From: Bacteroidota bacterium
GTDB taxonomy: Bacteria > Bacteroidota > Bacteroidia > Cytophagales > Cyclobacteriaceae
Reading direction: 5' to 3'
Length of the DNA: 64,000 bases
Assembly: GCA_016866385.1 (NCBI GenBank)
Contig: VGMU01000003.1
Span: forward strand, 1-64,000
The notes below the pieces were generated by a model that had not been told where the DNA came from, searched no databases, and saw nothing but the letters and a program-made list of their open reading frames with translations. This document shows positions 35,013 through 42,700 of the stretch, in pieces. How positions within the stretch are numbered: the first letter of the stretch is position 1; each line of letters starts with the position of its first letter. The position numbers and the translations under genes were made by a program.

Positions 35013-35436
35013 TTTGATAATGGTAAAAGGTGACTTTACGTTCTAGCTCAGAAAGGGTAGAGATTTCAATCATAAAAAATTTTTCTGGTAAAAATGCGGC
35101 AATTTTTTCAGGCCATTCTATCCAACAATAATTTCCACTATAAAAATACTCTTCTATTCCAATATCCAAAGCCTCTTCGGGAGTTTCTAGTCTATAAAAG
35201 TCAAAATGAAAAATTTCATTCTTGGTAGCGGTGCTGTAGGGGTGGACTATCCCAAAACTTGGACTGCTGACTGGATCTGTAACCTGTAGTACCTTGGCCA
35301 AGGCTTTAATGAGGGTAGTTTTTCCTGCTCCCAAGGGGCCGCGAAATACCCAAATCTTTTCGTTTCCAGCTTCATCAACCAAGCGCTGTGCCAGTTGGGC
35401 GATGGAGGCTAGTGAATACATTGCAGTGCTTGCCAT
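35002..35436 (-). CDS. tsaE: tRNA threonylcarbamoyladenosine biosynthesis ATPase TsaE
   Basis: The 144-residue protein carries Walker A FRGPLGAGKTTLIKAL at about residue 32, SSPSFGIVHPY, HFDFYRLETPEEALDIGIEEYF and the WIEWPEK Walker-B-like segment. TsaE is the ATPase that supports TsaB/TsaD in making t6A37 in tRNAs reading ANN codons. Length matches the family. It is the middle gene of porX-tsaE-ald, with tight spacing on both sides. The other t6A genes are not in this window. Confidence 0.94.
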   Translation of the reverse strand: MASTAMYSLASIAQLAQRLVDEAGNEKIWVFRGPLGAGKTTLIKALAKVLQVTDPVSSPSFGIVHPYSTATKNEIFHFDFYRLETPEEALDIGIEEYFYSGNYCWIEWPEKIAAFLPEKFFMIEISTLSELERKVTFYHYQNGN

Positions 35437-35438
35437 AA

Positions 35439-36998
35439 CTACGTTTTGGAACGCAAATGTACAATGGGAATGATCATTTCCTCCAGAGATATCCCTCCAT
35501 GTTGGAAGGTATCTTTGTAATGGCTCACGTAATAGTTGTAATTATTGGGGTAGGCAAAGAAGTAATCCTCTACGGCAAATACAAAACTAGAGGATACATT
35601 CAATTTTGGAAGAAGAGCATCTTCTGGCCTTTTAAGTTCAAATACTTTCCCAGATTCGAAATTCAGGTTTTTTCCCTGCTTGTAGCGAAGGTTGGTGGTG
35701 ACCTGTTTATCTCCAAGGATTTTGTAAGGTCGATTGACTCTTTTGGTACCGTGATCTGTAGTCAAGATAACCTCAGCTCCGACCTGCTGGATTTTCTTCA
35801 TGAGTTCAAAAAGTGAGGAATGTTCAAACCAACTCTTGGTTAAAGAGCGGTAGGCAGACTCATCGGGCGCCAATTCTCGAATCATTTTCATGTCTGTTCG
35901 GGCATGAGAAACCATATCTACGAAGTTGTAAACCAAGACATTAAACTCTTGCTGAAGTAAGGTATGAAATTGATCTAGAATGGCTTTGCCTTCCTGCATT
36001 TGTAGAATTTTGTGGTAGGAAAATTTTGAGCGTAGGAGGTTGCGATCCAAGTTTATTTTTATCCAATCCTCTTCGTTTTTGTTTTTTCCTTCTTCAGAAT
36101 CTTCATCTTCCCATAATCTAGGATAACGCTTGGACATTTCCAGAGGCATCATACCCGAAAATAATGCATTGCGTGCATAGGAAGTAGTCGTAGGTAAAAT
36201 GCTGTAATAGCTTGACTTCTCTTTAATCTGGAAATATGGAGTGAGTAAGGGCTCTATTTCTTCCCATTGGTCCAAGCGCAAGTTATCTATGACTATAAAA
36301 AATAAAGGAGATTTGGTTTTCAGCACGGGAAAAACCTTCTCTTTCATGACTTGATGAGAGAGTAAAGGGGTTTCTTGGGAGGGTTGGGACAACCAACCCA
36401 AATAATTGGCTTTTATAAACTTAGCAAAACTGGCATTGGCTTCAGTCTTTTGGGACTCCAGTACCTCTAGCATGCTTTTGTTTTCGGTACGGTCAATTTC
36501 CATTTCCCAAAAGGTAAGCCTTCTGTATACATCTGACCACTCTTGGGCCGAATTGGCTTCATCAAGAGCTTGGCTGAGTAGTCGGAATTCTTGTTGGTAA
36601 TTTTGAGCAGTTTTGGAGTCAATCAATTGCTTATTCTGCACTATTTTTTTTACCGAAAGCCATATTTGGTTCGGATTTAAGGGTTTGATTAAGTAATCCG
36701 CAATTTTTCCTCCTATGGCTTCGTCCATCAGGTGTTCTTCCTCACTCTTGGTAATCATCACCACAGGAATCTGGGGTTTGATCTGCTTGATATGTTGAAG
36801 GGTCTCTAGACCAGTCATCCCCGGCATCATTTCGTCTAAAAAAACTACGTCAAAGTTTTTGCTTTCCACTTCTTCAATGGCGTCCAAACCGGAATTCACG
36901 GTAGTGATTACACAACCCTTTTCAGTTAAGAAAAGAATATGTGGTTTGAGTAAGTCAATTTCGTCATCAGCCCACAGGACTTGGAATTTTTGAGCCAT
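35439..36998 (-). CDS. porX: T9SS response regulator PorX (receiver plus PglZ domain)
   Basis: Using the ATG at 36998 the protein has 519 residues. The N-terminal receiver domain has the acidic pair WADDE, the phospho-acceptor Asp at about 55 in VVFLDEMMPGMTG, and the conserved MITKSEE lysine at about 84. A helical linker follows, then a PglZ/alkaline-phosphatase-like domain (FFIVIDNLRLDQW, ILPTTTSYARNALFSGMMP, VILTTDHGTKRVNRP, FQHGGISLEEMIIP) with Asp/His/Ser/Thr metal ligands. PorX works with the PorY kinase to control T9SS genes and has no DNA-binding domain. The 16-residue extension to the 37046 start is not family-like. porY is not in the window. Confidence 0.94.
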   Translation of the reverse strand: MAQKFQVLWADDEIDLLKPHILFLTEKGCVITTVNSGLDAIEEVESKNFDVVFLDEMMPGMTGLETLQHIKQIKPQIPVVMITKSEEEHLMDEAIGGKIADYLIKPLNPNQIWLSVKKIVQNKQLIDSKTAQNYQQEFRLLSQALDEANSAQEWSDVYRRLTFWEMEIDRTENKSMLEVLESQKTEANASFAKFIKANYLGWLSQPSQETPLLSHQVMKEKVFPVLKTKSPLFFIVIDNLRLDQWEEIEPLLTPYFQIKEKSSYYSILPTTTSYARNALFSGMMPLEMSKRYPRLWEDEDSEEGKNKNEEDWIKINLDRNLLRSKFSYHKILQMQEGKAILDQFHTLLQQEFNVLVYNFVDMVSHARTDMKMIRELAPDESAYRSLTKSWFEHSSLFELMKKIQQVGAEVILTTDHGTKRVNRPYKILGDKQVTTNLRYKQGKNLNFESGKVFELKRPEDALLPKLNVSSSFVFAVEDYFFAYPNNYNYYVSHYKDTFQHGGISLEEMIIPIVHLRSKT

Positions 36999-37028
36999 CT
37001 TTCTTCCCTTTTCTTTTAAAATTATAAT

Positions 37029-37036
37029 TACTTTTG
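37029..37036 (+). promoter_or_regulatory. Candidate -7 element for the HD-lpx operon
   Basis: TACTTTTG fits TAnnTTTG and lies 21 bases before the TTG start of the HD gene, giving a short leader. The -33 element is weak. The region also must hold the porX promoter on the other strand. Confidence 0.45.
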
Positions 37037-37057
37037 CGTCAATCAAATCCGTGCTGA

Positions 37058-38290
37058 TTGAAAAGCCAAAAAATATTAAATGACCCTGTTTATGGGTTTA
37101 TCACTATACCAAGTGAATTAATCTTCTCCATCATTGATCATCCTTATTTCCAACGATTACGGAGAATAAGGCAGTTGGGTTTGACCGACTTCGTCTATCC
37201 TGGAGCACTTCATACCCGATTTCATCATGCCATAGGTGCCATGCACTTGATGCGGATTACCCTGGACAACTTAAGAAACAAGGGTACGGTCATTTCGGAG
37301 GAGGAATATGAGGCGGCCTTGATTGCAATTCTTCTGCACGATATTGGGCATGGACCCTTTTCCCATGCCTTAGAATACAGCTTATTTCCTGGAGTTCCCC
37401 ATGAAGCTTTGTCCCTTTTGACCATTGAATTACTCAACAAGGAATTTGAAGGTAGGCTAGGTCTAGCACTTCAGATTTTTAAAAATCAATACGAAAGAAA
37501 ATTTTTAAATCAGCTTGTATCAAGTCAACTGGATATTGATCGCTTGGATTACTTGCAGCGGGATTGTTTTTTCACTGGAGTATCCGAAGGGACCATTGGA
37601 GCGGACCGCATCATCAAGATGATGGCAGTGAAAGAGGACCAACTGGTCATTGAGGAAAAAGGGATTTATTCCATTGAAAATTTTTTAAGTGCACGAAGAT
37701 TAATGTACTGGCAGGTTTACTTGCACAAGACTACCGTTAGCGCCGAAAAAATGTTGATCAACCTCATGAAACGCGCCAAAGAATTGGCTCAAGGGGGAAG
37801 AAGATTTTTTGCTACGGAAGAGCTGAACTACTTTATGGAGCATGAAGTAAGTTTGGTCGAGTTGCAAACCAATCAACTCCTGCTAAAAAAATTCCTTCAA
37901 CTGGATGATTTTGATATCTGGGGAGCCATCAAGCATTGGAAAAATGATGAAGATGTGGTGCTAAAAAATATTTCTCAGATGTTTTTGACGCGAAACCTAT
38001 TCAAAATTCGTTTAGTCAACGAGGCCTTTTCCTCTTCTGAAATTGAGGCGCTTCGGGGCAAGGCCTTGAAAAAACTTCAAATTCCAGAATCCTTGTTGGA
38101 TTACTTTTTTTCCTATGGCACAATCAGCAATTACGGCTACTTAGAACAAGATAGCATTTCTATACTGACCAAATCAGGAGAAATGATAGATGTAGCAGCA
38201 GCTGCAGATTTACCAAACATCAAAGTAATGAGTAAGATGGTGGAAAAACATTATGTGTGCGTAGCAAAAAGCGTAATTTTACCTCACTAA
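37058..38290 (+). CDS. HD-domain phosphohydrolase
   Basis: The 410-residue protein has the HD metal-site set: RFHHAIGAMHLM (first H), ILLHDIGHGPFSHALE (HD pair) and SSQLDIDRLDYLQRD (final D), preceded by NDPVYGFITIPSELIFSIIDHPYFQRLRRI in two parts. This is the YdhJ-like dGTPase-related class; a nucleotide triphosphohydrolase function is likely but its substrate is unknown. No ATG suits: TTG at 37058 gives the normal family start. It lies 15 bases ahead of lpxD, an adjacency I recognise in other Bacteroidota, hinting at shared control with lipid A genes rather than chemistry in common. Confidence 0.88.
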   Translation: MKSQKILNDPVYGFITIPSELIFSIIDHPYFQRLRRIRQLGLTDFVYPGALHTRFHHAIGAMHLMRITLDNLRNKGTVISEEEYEAALIAILLHDIGHGPFSHALEYSLFPGVPHEALSLLTIELLNKEFEGRLGLALQIFKNQYERKFLNQLVSSQLDIDRLDYLQRDCFFTGVSEGTIGADRIIKMMAVKEDQLVIEEKGIYSIENFLSARRLMYWQVYLHKTTVSAEKMLINLMKRAKELAQGGRRFFATEELNYFMEHEVSLVELQTNQLLLKKFLQLDDFDIWGAIKHWKNDEDVVLKNISQMFLTRNLFKIRLVNEAFSSSEIEALRGKALKKLQIPESLLDYFFSYGTISNYGYLEQDSISILTKSGEMIDVAAAADLPNIKVMSKMVEKHYVCVAKSVILPH

Positions 38291-38305
38291 ACCCCTGAGC
38301 TACCT

Positions 38306-39328
38306 ATGGAATTTTCCTTACATCAATTGGCAGAAATTTTGGGAGGATCTGTAGAAGGAGATGCGCAACAAAAGGTGACGCGACTGGATAAAATCCAAGA
38401 AGGTAAACCTGGAGGAATTAGTTTTTTGTCAAACGAAAAATACGAACCCTACCTTTACGAAACTCAGGCCACTGCAGTCATTGTCTCTGAAGGTTTTACA
38501 CCTAGCAAACCTTTATCCACTACACTCATTCGCGTAAAAGACGCCTATTTGGGGTTTACCTTGCTCTTGGAAGCCTATGCAAAGATAAACCAAGAGGCCT
38601 TGCTTGGGATAGAAGAACCTAGCTACATGCACGAGAGTAGTACCATGGGGGTGCAAGGGTACCGAGGGGCATTTTCCTATATTGGGAAGCACTGTAGGAT
38701 TGGGAATAAGGTGAAAATCCACGGTCATGCCTACATAGGCGACCGAGTAGTTATCGGAGATGGGACAGTAATTCATCCTGGGGCTAGGATTTGTGCAGAC
38801 ACTCAAATCGGAAATCAATGTGAAATTCACTCAGGCGCTGTGCTAGGTGCCGATGGATTTGGTTTTGCTCCTCAAGCCGATGGTACCTACAAAAATATTC
38901 CACAAATTGGTAAAGTGGTCTTGGAAGATGAAGTAAGCATAGGGGCCAATACCACCATAGATCGGGCAACCTTTGGGGCCACAGTAATCCGCAGAGGGGC
39001 TAAAATTGATAATCAAGTACAAATTGCCCATAACGTAATAGTCGGAGAGCATACCGTAATCGCTGCACAAACGGGTGTTTCAGGATCTACTGAAATCGGA
39101 AATCACTGCGTGATTGCAGGAAAAGTGGGGATTGTTGGACACATAAAAATCGCAGACCATACCACCATAGGAGCAAATACTGGCATCAGCAAAACCATCA
39201 AAACTTCAGGGCAAACGCTCTTTGGTTTTTTAGCAATGGATGTAAAAGAATTTCTAAAATCCTATTCAGTGTTTAAAAACTTGGATTTACTTCAGAAACG
39301 CGTCCAAGAACTTGAAAAAAAGGGGTAA
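38306..39328 (+). CDS. lpxD: UDP-3-O-acylglucosamine N-acyltransferase
   Basis: The 340-residue protein has the LpxD N-terminal uridine-binding domain (EFSLHQLAEILGGSVEGDA, LDKIQEGKPGGISFLSNEKY) and then a left-handed beta helix of hexapeptide repeats. GAVLGADGFGFAPQADGTYKNIPQIG is the hallmark LpxD loop, and VQIAHNVIVGEHTVIA holds the catalytic histidine. A C-terminal helix pair (SVFKNLDLLQKRVQELEKKG) completes it. It adds the N-linked hydroxyacyl chain in lipid A synthesis. It is followed after 36 bases by lpxC-fabZ. Confidence 0.95.
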   Translation: MEFSLHQLAEILGGSVEGDAQQKVTRLDKIQEGKPGGISFLSNEKYEPYLYETQATAVIVSEGFTPSKPLSTTLIRVKDAYLGFTLLLEAYAKINQEALLGIEEPSYMHESSTMGVQGYRGAFSYIGKHCRIGNKVKIHGHAYIGDRVVIGDGTVIHPGARICADTQIGNQCEIHSGAVLGADGFGFAPQADGTYKNIPQIGKVVLEDEVSIGANTTIDRATFGATVIRRGAKIDNQVQIAHNVIVGEHTVIAAQTGVSGSTEIGNHCVIAGKVGIVGHIKIADHTTIGANTGISKTIKTSGQTLFGFLAMDVKEFLKSYSVFKNLDLLQKRVQELEKKG

Positions 39329-39364
39329 TTTTGCCTATTAATTTTTCTTAGGATATCCAAGAAC

Positions 39365-40759
39365 ATGAAAGTTAAACAACATACCATCCAAAAGCAGGTT
39401 GAAATGTCCGGTGTAGGCCTTCACACGGGGGTAGTTTCCAACATGTGTTTTCTTCCCGCTCCTCCCAACCATGGAATCAAGTTTCAGCGTGTAGATTTGG
39501 AAGGTAGACCTACCGTAAATGCAGATTGCGATCTGGTGGTAGATGTATCTAGAGGAACTACCTTAGAGCAAAATGGAGCAAGGGTATATACCGTAGAACA
39601 TGTTCTTGCGGCCTTAGTCAGCATGGAAATTGATAACATCTTGATTCAATTGGATGGCCCCGAACCTCCCATCATGGACGGTTCTTCCATACAATTTATC
39701 GAGGTGCTGGAACATGCTGGCCTAGAAGAACAAAATGCCTTGAGAAGGTTTTTTGAGGTTCAGGAGAGTATACAATACAAAGACCCTTCCCGAGAAGTAG
39801 AAATGGTGGCCTTGCCTACCAACAATTATCGAGTCACTGTGATGGTGGATTACAACTCCCCCGTTTTGGGAAGTCAACATGCGTCCATCACAGATATCAG
39901 TCAGTTTAGATCAGAAATTGCTTCTTGTAGGACCTTTTGTTTTTTGCATGAATTGGAGATGCTTTACAAATCCAATTTGATTAAGGGGGGAGATTTAAAC
40001 AATGCCATTGTGGTGGTAGATCGAGTGGTAGAAAAAGAAGAGTTGGCCCACTTGGCAAAAATGTTTAATAAAAAATCTGTTGAGGTAAAAAAAGAGGGGA
40101 TTCTCAACAATGTGGATTTGCGATACAAAAATGAACCTGCGCGTCATAAGTTGCTTGATGTAGTGGGGGATTTGGCCTTAGTAGGCAGACCATTGAAAGC
40201 TCAAATTATGGCTGCACGACCTGGCCATGCCGCCAATGTGGCTTTCGCTAAAAAGCTGAAAAGAGCCATGGAGCGAGAAGGGTCTTCCCAAATTCCCTAC
40301 TACGATCCGAAATTGCCACCGGTGATGGATATCAACCAGATCAGTAATATCCTTCCCCACCGCTATCCATTCCAATTGCTTGATAAGATCATTTACCTTG
40401 ACGACACCGTAGTCGTAGGGGTAAAAAATGTGACCATGAATGAGCCATATTTTATGGGTCATTTTCCTGGAAATCCCGTCATGCCTGGTGTCATGCAGGT
40501 GGAAGCCATGGCGCAGACCGGGGGAATTTTGGTTCTTAGCACCGTAGAAGATCCAGAAAACTATTGGACCTATTTTTTAGGTATTGAATTGTGTAAGTTT
40601 AGAAAAATGGTTTTGCCTGGTGATACCATCGTATTCAAATGTGAATTACTAGCACCCATACGAAGGGGTATAGCCAAAATGAAAGGGGAGGCCTATGTGG
40701 GAAATAATTTGGTATGTGAGGCCATCATGACAGCAAGTATTACTAGAAAAGATATATGA
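39365..40759 (+). CDS. lpxC/fabZ: Bifunctional UDP-3-O-acyl-GlcNAc deacetylase / 3-hydroxyacyl-ACP dehydratase (LpxC-FabZ fusion)
   Basis: The 464-residue protein is a natural fusion. Residues 1-300 are LpxC: QKQVEMSGVGLHTG, YTVEHVLAALVSMEIDN with a zinc histidine, DGSSIQFIE, SCRTFCFLHELEML and RHKLLDVVGDLALVGRP with further zinc/catalytic residues. Residues from about 318 are FabZ: ISNILPHRYPFQLLDKI and GHFPGNPVMPGVMQVEAMAQTGG with the dehydratase His and Glu. The fusion is characteristic of Bacteroidota and links commitment to lipid A synthesis with production of the acyl chains. It overlaps lpxA by four bases. Both halves look intact. Confidence 0.96.
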   Translation: MKVKQHTIQKQVEMSGVGLHTGVVSNMCFLPAPPNHGIKFQRVDLEGRPTVNADCDLVVDVSRGTTLEQNGARVYTVEHVLAALVSMEIDNILIQLDGPEPPIMDGSSIQFIEVLEHAGLEEQNALRRFFEVQESIQYKDPSREVEMVALPTNNYRVTVMVDYNSPVLGSQHASITDISQFRSEIASCRTFCFLHELEMLYKSNLIKGGDLNNAIVVVDRVVEKEELAHLAKMFNKKSVEVKKEGILNNVDLRYKNEPARHKLLDVVGDLALVGRPLKAQIMAARPGHAANVAFAKKLKRAMEREGSSQIPYYDPKLPPVMDINQISNILPHRYPFQLLDKIIYLDDTVVVGVKNVTMNEPYFMGHFPGNPVMPGVMQVEAMAQTGGILVLSTVEDPENYWTYFLGIELCKFRKMVLPGDTIVFKCELLAPIRRGIAKMKGEAYVGNNLVCEAIMTASITRKDI

Positions 40760-41535
40760 TAAGTCCCCTGTCATCCATACACCCTGACGCTATTCTAGGC
40801 CAAGGGGTTCATGTTGATCCCTTTACCATGATTCATGAGGATGTGGTCATTGGTGACAATACCTGGATTGGATCCAATGTCACCATATATCCAGGGGCAA
40901 GAATTGGGAAAAATTGCAAAATTTTCCCAGGCGCCGTACTGGCTGGAATCCCTCAAGACCTTAAATTTCAAGGAGAAGAATCTACCGTAGTGGTAGGAGA
41001 CAATTCCACTATCCGAGAGTGCGTGACCATTTCGAGAGGTACGGTCGACAAGCAAACTACCGTGGTAGGATCTCATTGCCTGCTTATGGCATATGTCCAT
41101 GTGGCTCACGATTGTGTGATAGGAAGCCATGTGATCGTAGCCAATTCGGTACAAATTGCCGGACATGTGGTCATCGAAGACTGGGCTATTGTAGGAGGAT
41201 CTAGTGCCATCCATCAATTTGTAAAAATTGGAATGCATGCGATGATTTCTGGAGGTTCCCTCGTTCGTAAAGACGTTCCTCCGTTCACTAAGGCTGCTAG
41301 AGAGCCTTTGACCTATGCTGGGGTCAATTCTCTAGGATTGAGAAGAAGAGGGTTCTCTAGCGAAACCATTGCACACATTCAAGAGGTGTACAGGTATTTG
41401 TTTTTGAATAGCTTAAACAATAGCCGAGCCTTAGAAGAAATTGAAATCAACCTCCCTGCCACCAAGGAGCGAGACGAAATACTACATTTTATTCGATCCT
41501 CTGAAAGAGGTGTCATGAAAGGTTACATCAACTAG
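40756..41535 (+). CDS. lpxA: UDP-N-acetylglucosamine acyltransferase
   Basis: The 259-residue protein is a hexapeptide-repeat left-handed helix with the LpxA traits IHPDAILGQGVHVDPFTMI, GAVLAGIPQDLKFQGEES, the catalytic His in MAYVHVAHDCVIG and a C-terminal helical domain with GVNSLGLRRRGFS. It carries out the first acylation in lipid A synthesis. It overlaps the lpxC-fabZ stop and is followed after one base by the ABC ATPase, so lpxD, lpxC-fabZ, lpxA and the ATPase are one unit. The last Raetz-pathway gene here, lpxB, lies apart at 61237. Confidence 0.95.
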   Translation: MISPLSSIHPDAILGQGVHVDPFTMIHEDVVIGDNTWIGSNVTIYPGARIGKNCKIFPGAVLAGIPQDLKFQGEESTVVVGDNSTIRECVTISRGTVDKQTTVVGSHCLLMAYVHVAHDCVIGSHVIVANSVQIAGHVVIEDWAIVGGSSAIHQFVKIGMHAMISGGSLVRKDVPPFTKAAREPLTYAGVNSLGLRRRGFSSETIAHIQEVYRYLFLNSLNNSRALEEIEINLPATKERDEILHFIRSSERGVMKGYIN

Positions 41536-41536
41536 C

Positions 41537-42154
41537 ATGCTGAGCGTAGAGGTACTACATGCTTCCAAGCGCTTTCATAACGAGTGGATTTTTAAAAATC
41601 TATATCTGCAGCTATTAGAAGGTGATTCCTTGGCGATCACGGGTGCAAATGGTTCAGGAAAATCAACCCTACTCAAATGCATTTCGGGATCCCTTCCCCT
41701 TACCCAAGGAAATATTAACTATAGAAAAAATACGGAGACCATTGCTCCAGAGGATTGGTTTCGACACATTTCCTTTGCAAGCCCCTACTTGGAGCTCCCT
41801 GAAGAATTTACCCTTGAGGAATGTGTTTCTTTCCATTTCAAGTTTAAAAAACCAGCCTTAGAACTAGGGGACTTGGGTGAAATTCTAGGTTTGGCCGCCC
41901 ACAAAACAAAGCGTCTCTCCCAATTTTCCTCTGGCATGAAACAAAGGATCAAGCTAGGATTGGCTCTATTATCTGACGTTCCTCTAGTACTCTTGGACGA
42001 ACCTACCTCCAATTTGGATGCTCAAGGGATAGCTTGGTACCAGCATATGGTACAAACCTATTCTTCACAACGCATCCTTATCGTATGCTCCAACGAAGCA
42101 AGGGAGGTGGAGTTTTGCAAACAAAAAATTACATTAGAGAACTTCAAAAAGTGA
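41537..42154 (+). CDS. ABC transporter ATP-binding protein (orphan, in the lpx operon)
   Basis: The 205-residue ATPase has Walker A TGANGSGKSTLLKCI, a Q-loop-like region, the signature LSQFSSGMKQRIKLGLAL (SSGM in place of SGGQ), Walker B LVLLDEPTSNLD and a late SN switch segment (LIVCSNEAREVEF) where a histidine would normally stand. The size fits a CcmA/heme-exporter-like or DUF-type short ATPase. No permease lies beside it; the next gene is a small lipoprotein. Its position one base after lpxA suggests a role in lipid or envelope transport, which is inference. The missing switch histidine may affect hydrolysis and deserves attention. Confidence 0.86.
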   Translation: MLSVEVLHASKRFHNEWIFKNLYLQLLEGDSLAITGANGSGKSTLLKCISGSLPLTQGNINYRKNTETIAPEDWFRHISFASPYLELPEEFTLEECVSFHFKFKKPALELGDLGEILGLAAHKTKRLSQFSSGMKQRIKLGLALLSDVPLVLLDEPTSNLDAQGIAWYQHMVQTYSSQRILIVCSNEAREVEFCKQKITLENFKK

Positions 42155-42202
42155 TTTTTTTTCAATTCATGTGCATTCCTTACCTTTAGTAAAAATTAAT
42201 CC

Positions 42203-42688
42203 ATGCGTCCTTTCAAGATTCAACTAACGCAAGGCCTCCTTCTTGCTTGTGTTCTTTTTTCCTGTAAGGAAGGTGGAGAAAACCCAACTACAAAAAAAAC
42301 TCCTGAGCAATTGGCTACAGAAGCCCTTGCAGGCACGGGAACTCAGCAGTGGGTAGTGGCTGGAGGGGGAACCGTGACCAAAAATGGTCAAAATATTACA
42401 GCTACTTTTTCAAGCTTTGAACTCTTTATGAATGCTGGAGCCTCAAAAACCTATTCTACAAGAAATGGCAATGATTTGTTCGATGCCAATGGAAATTGGA
42501 GTTTTGCAGGTAGTAATTTTGACAAGTTTATTTTTACAGGCTCAAAACCAGCGGCAACGCGGGAAATTTCTTTCACACAGACGGGCAGTACCTTGAGATT
42601 GGATTTTACCATTCCAGCTCCCGGGGCAAGAGTGGATGGTACCCAGGCTATTTCCGGAACCTATTCGTTTCTCTTGCAAAAAAAATAA
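42203..42688 (+). CDS. Small lipoprotein of unknown function
   Basis: The 161-residue product has a lipobox VLFSC at about residue 21. The mature part is beta-rich and Gly/Thr/Ser-rich, with TGTQQWVVAGGGTVTKNGQ, SSFELFMNAGASKTYSTRNG and TQAISGTYSFLLQK, resembling Bacteroidota lipocalin- or DUF5004-like small lipoproteins, though I do not assign a family. It lies 48 bases after the ABC ATPase on the same strand and ends 12 bases from the convergent mutS2 gene. The C-terminus is a strand with aromatic residues typical of a closed beta barrel. Confidence 0.65.
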   Translation: MRPFKIQLTQGLLLACVLFSCKEGGENPTTKKTPEQLATEALAGTGTQQWVVAGGGTVTKNGQNITATFSSFELFMNAGASKTYSTRNGNDLFDANGNWSFAGSNFDKFIFTGSKPAATREISFTQTGSTLRLDFTIPAPGARVDGTQAISGTYSFLLQKK

Positions 42689-42700
42689 GGGGCCTTGGAA

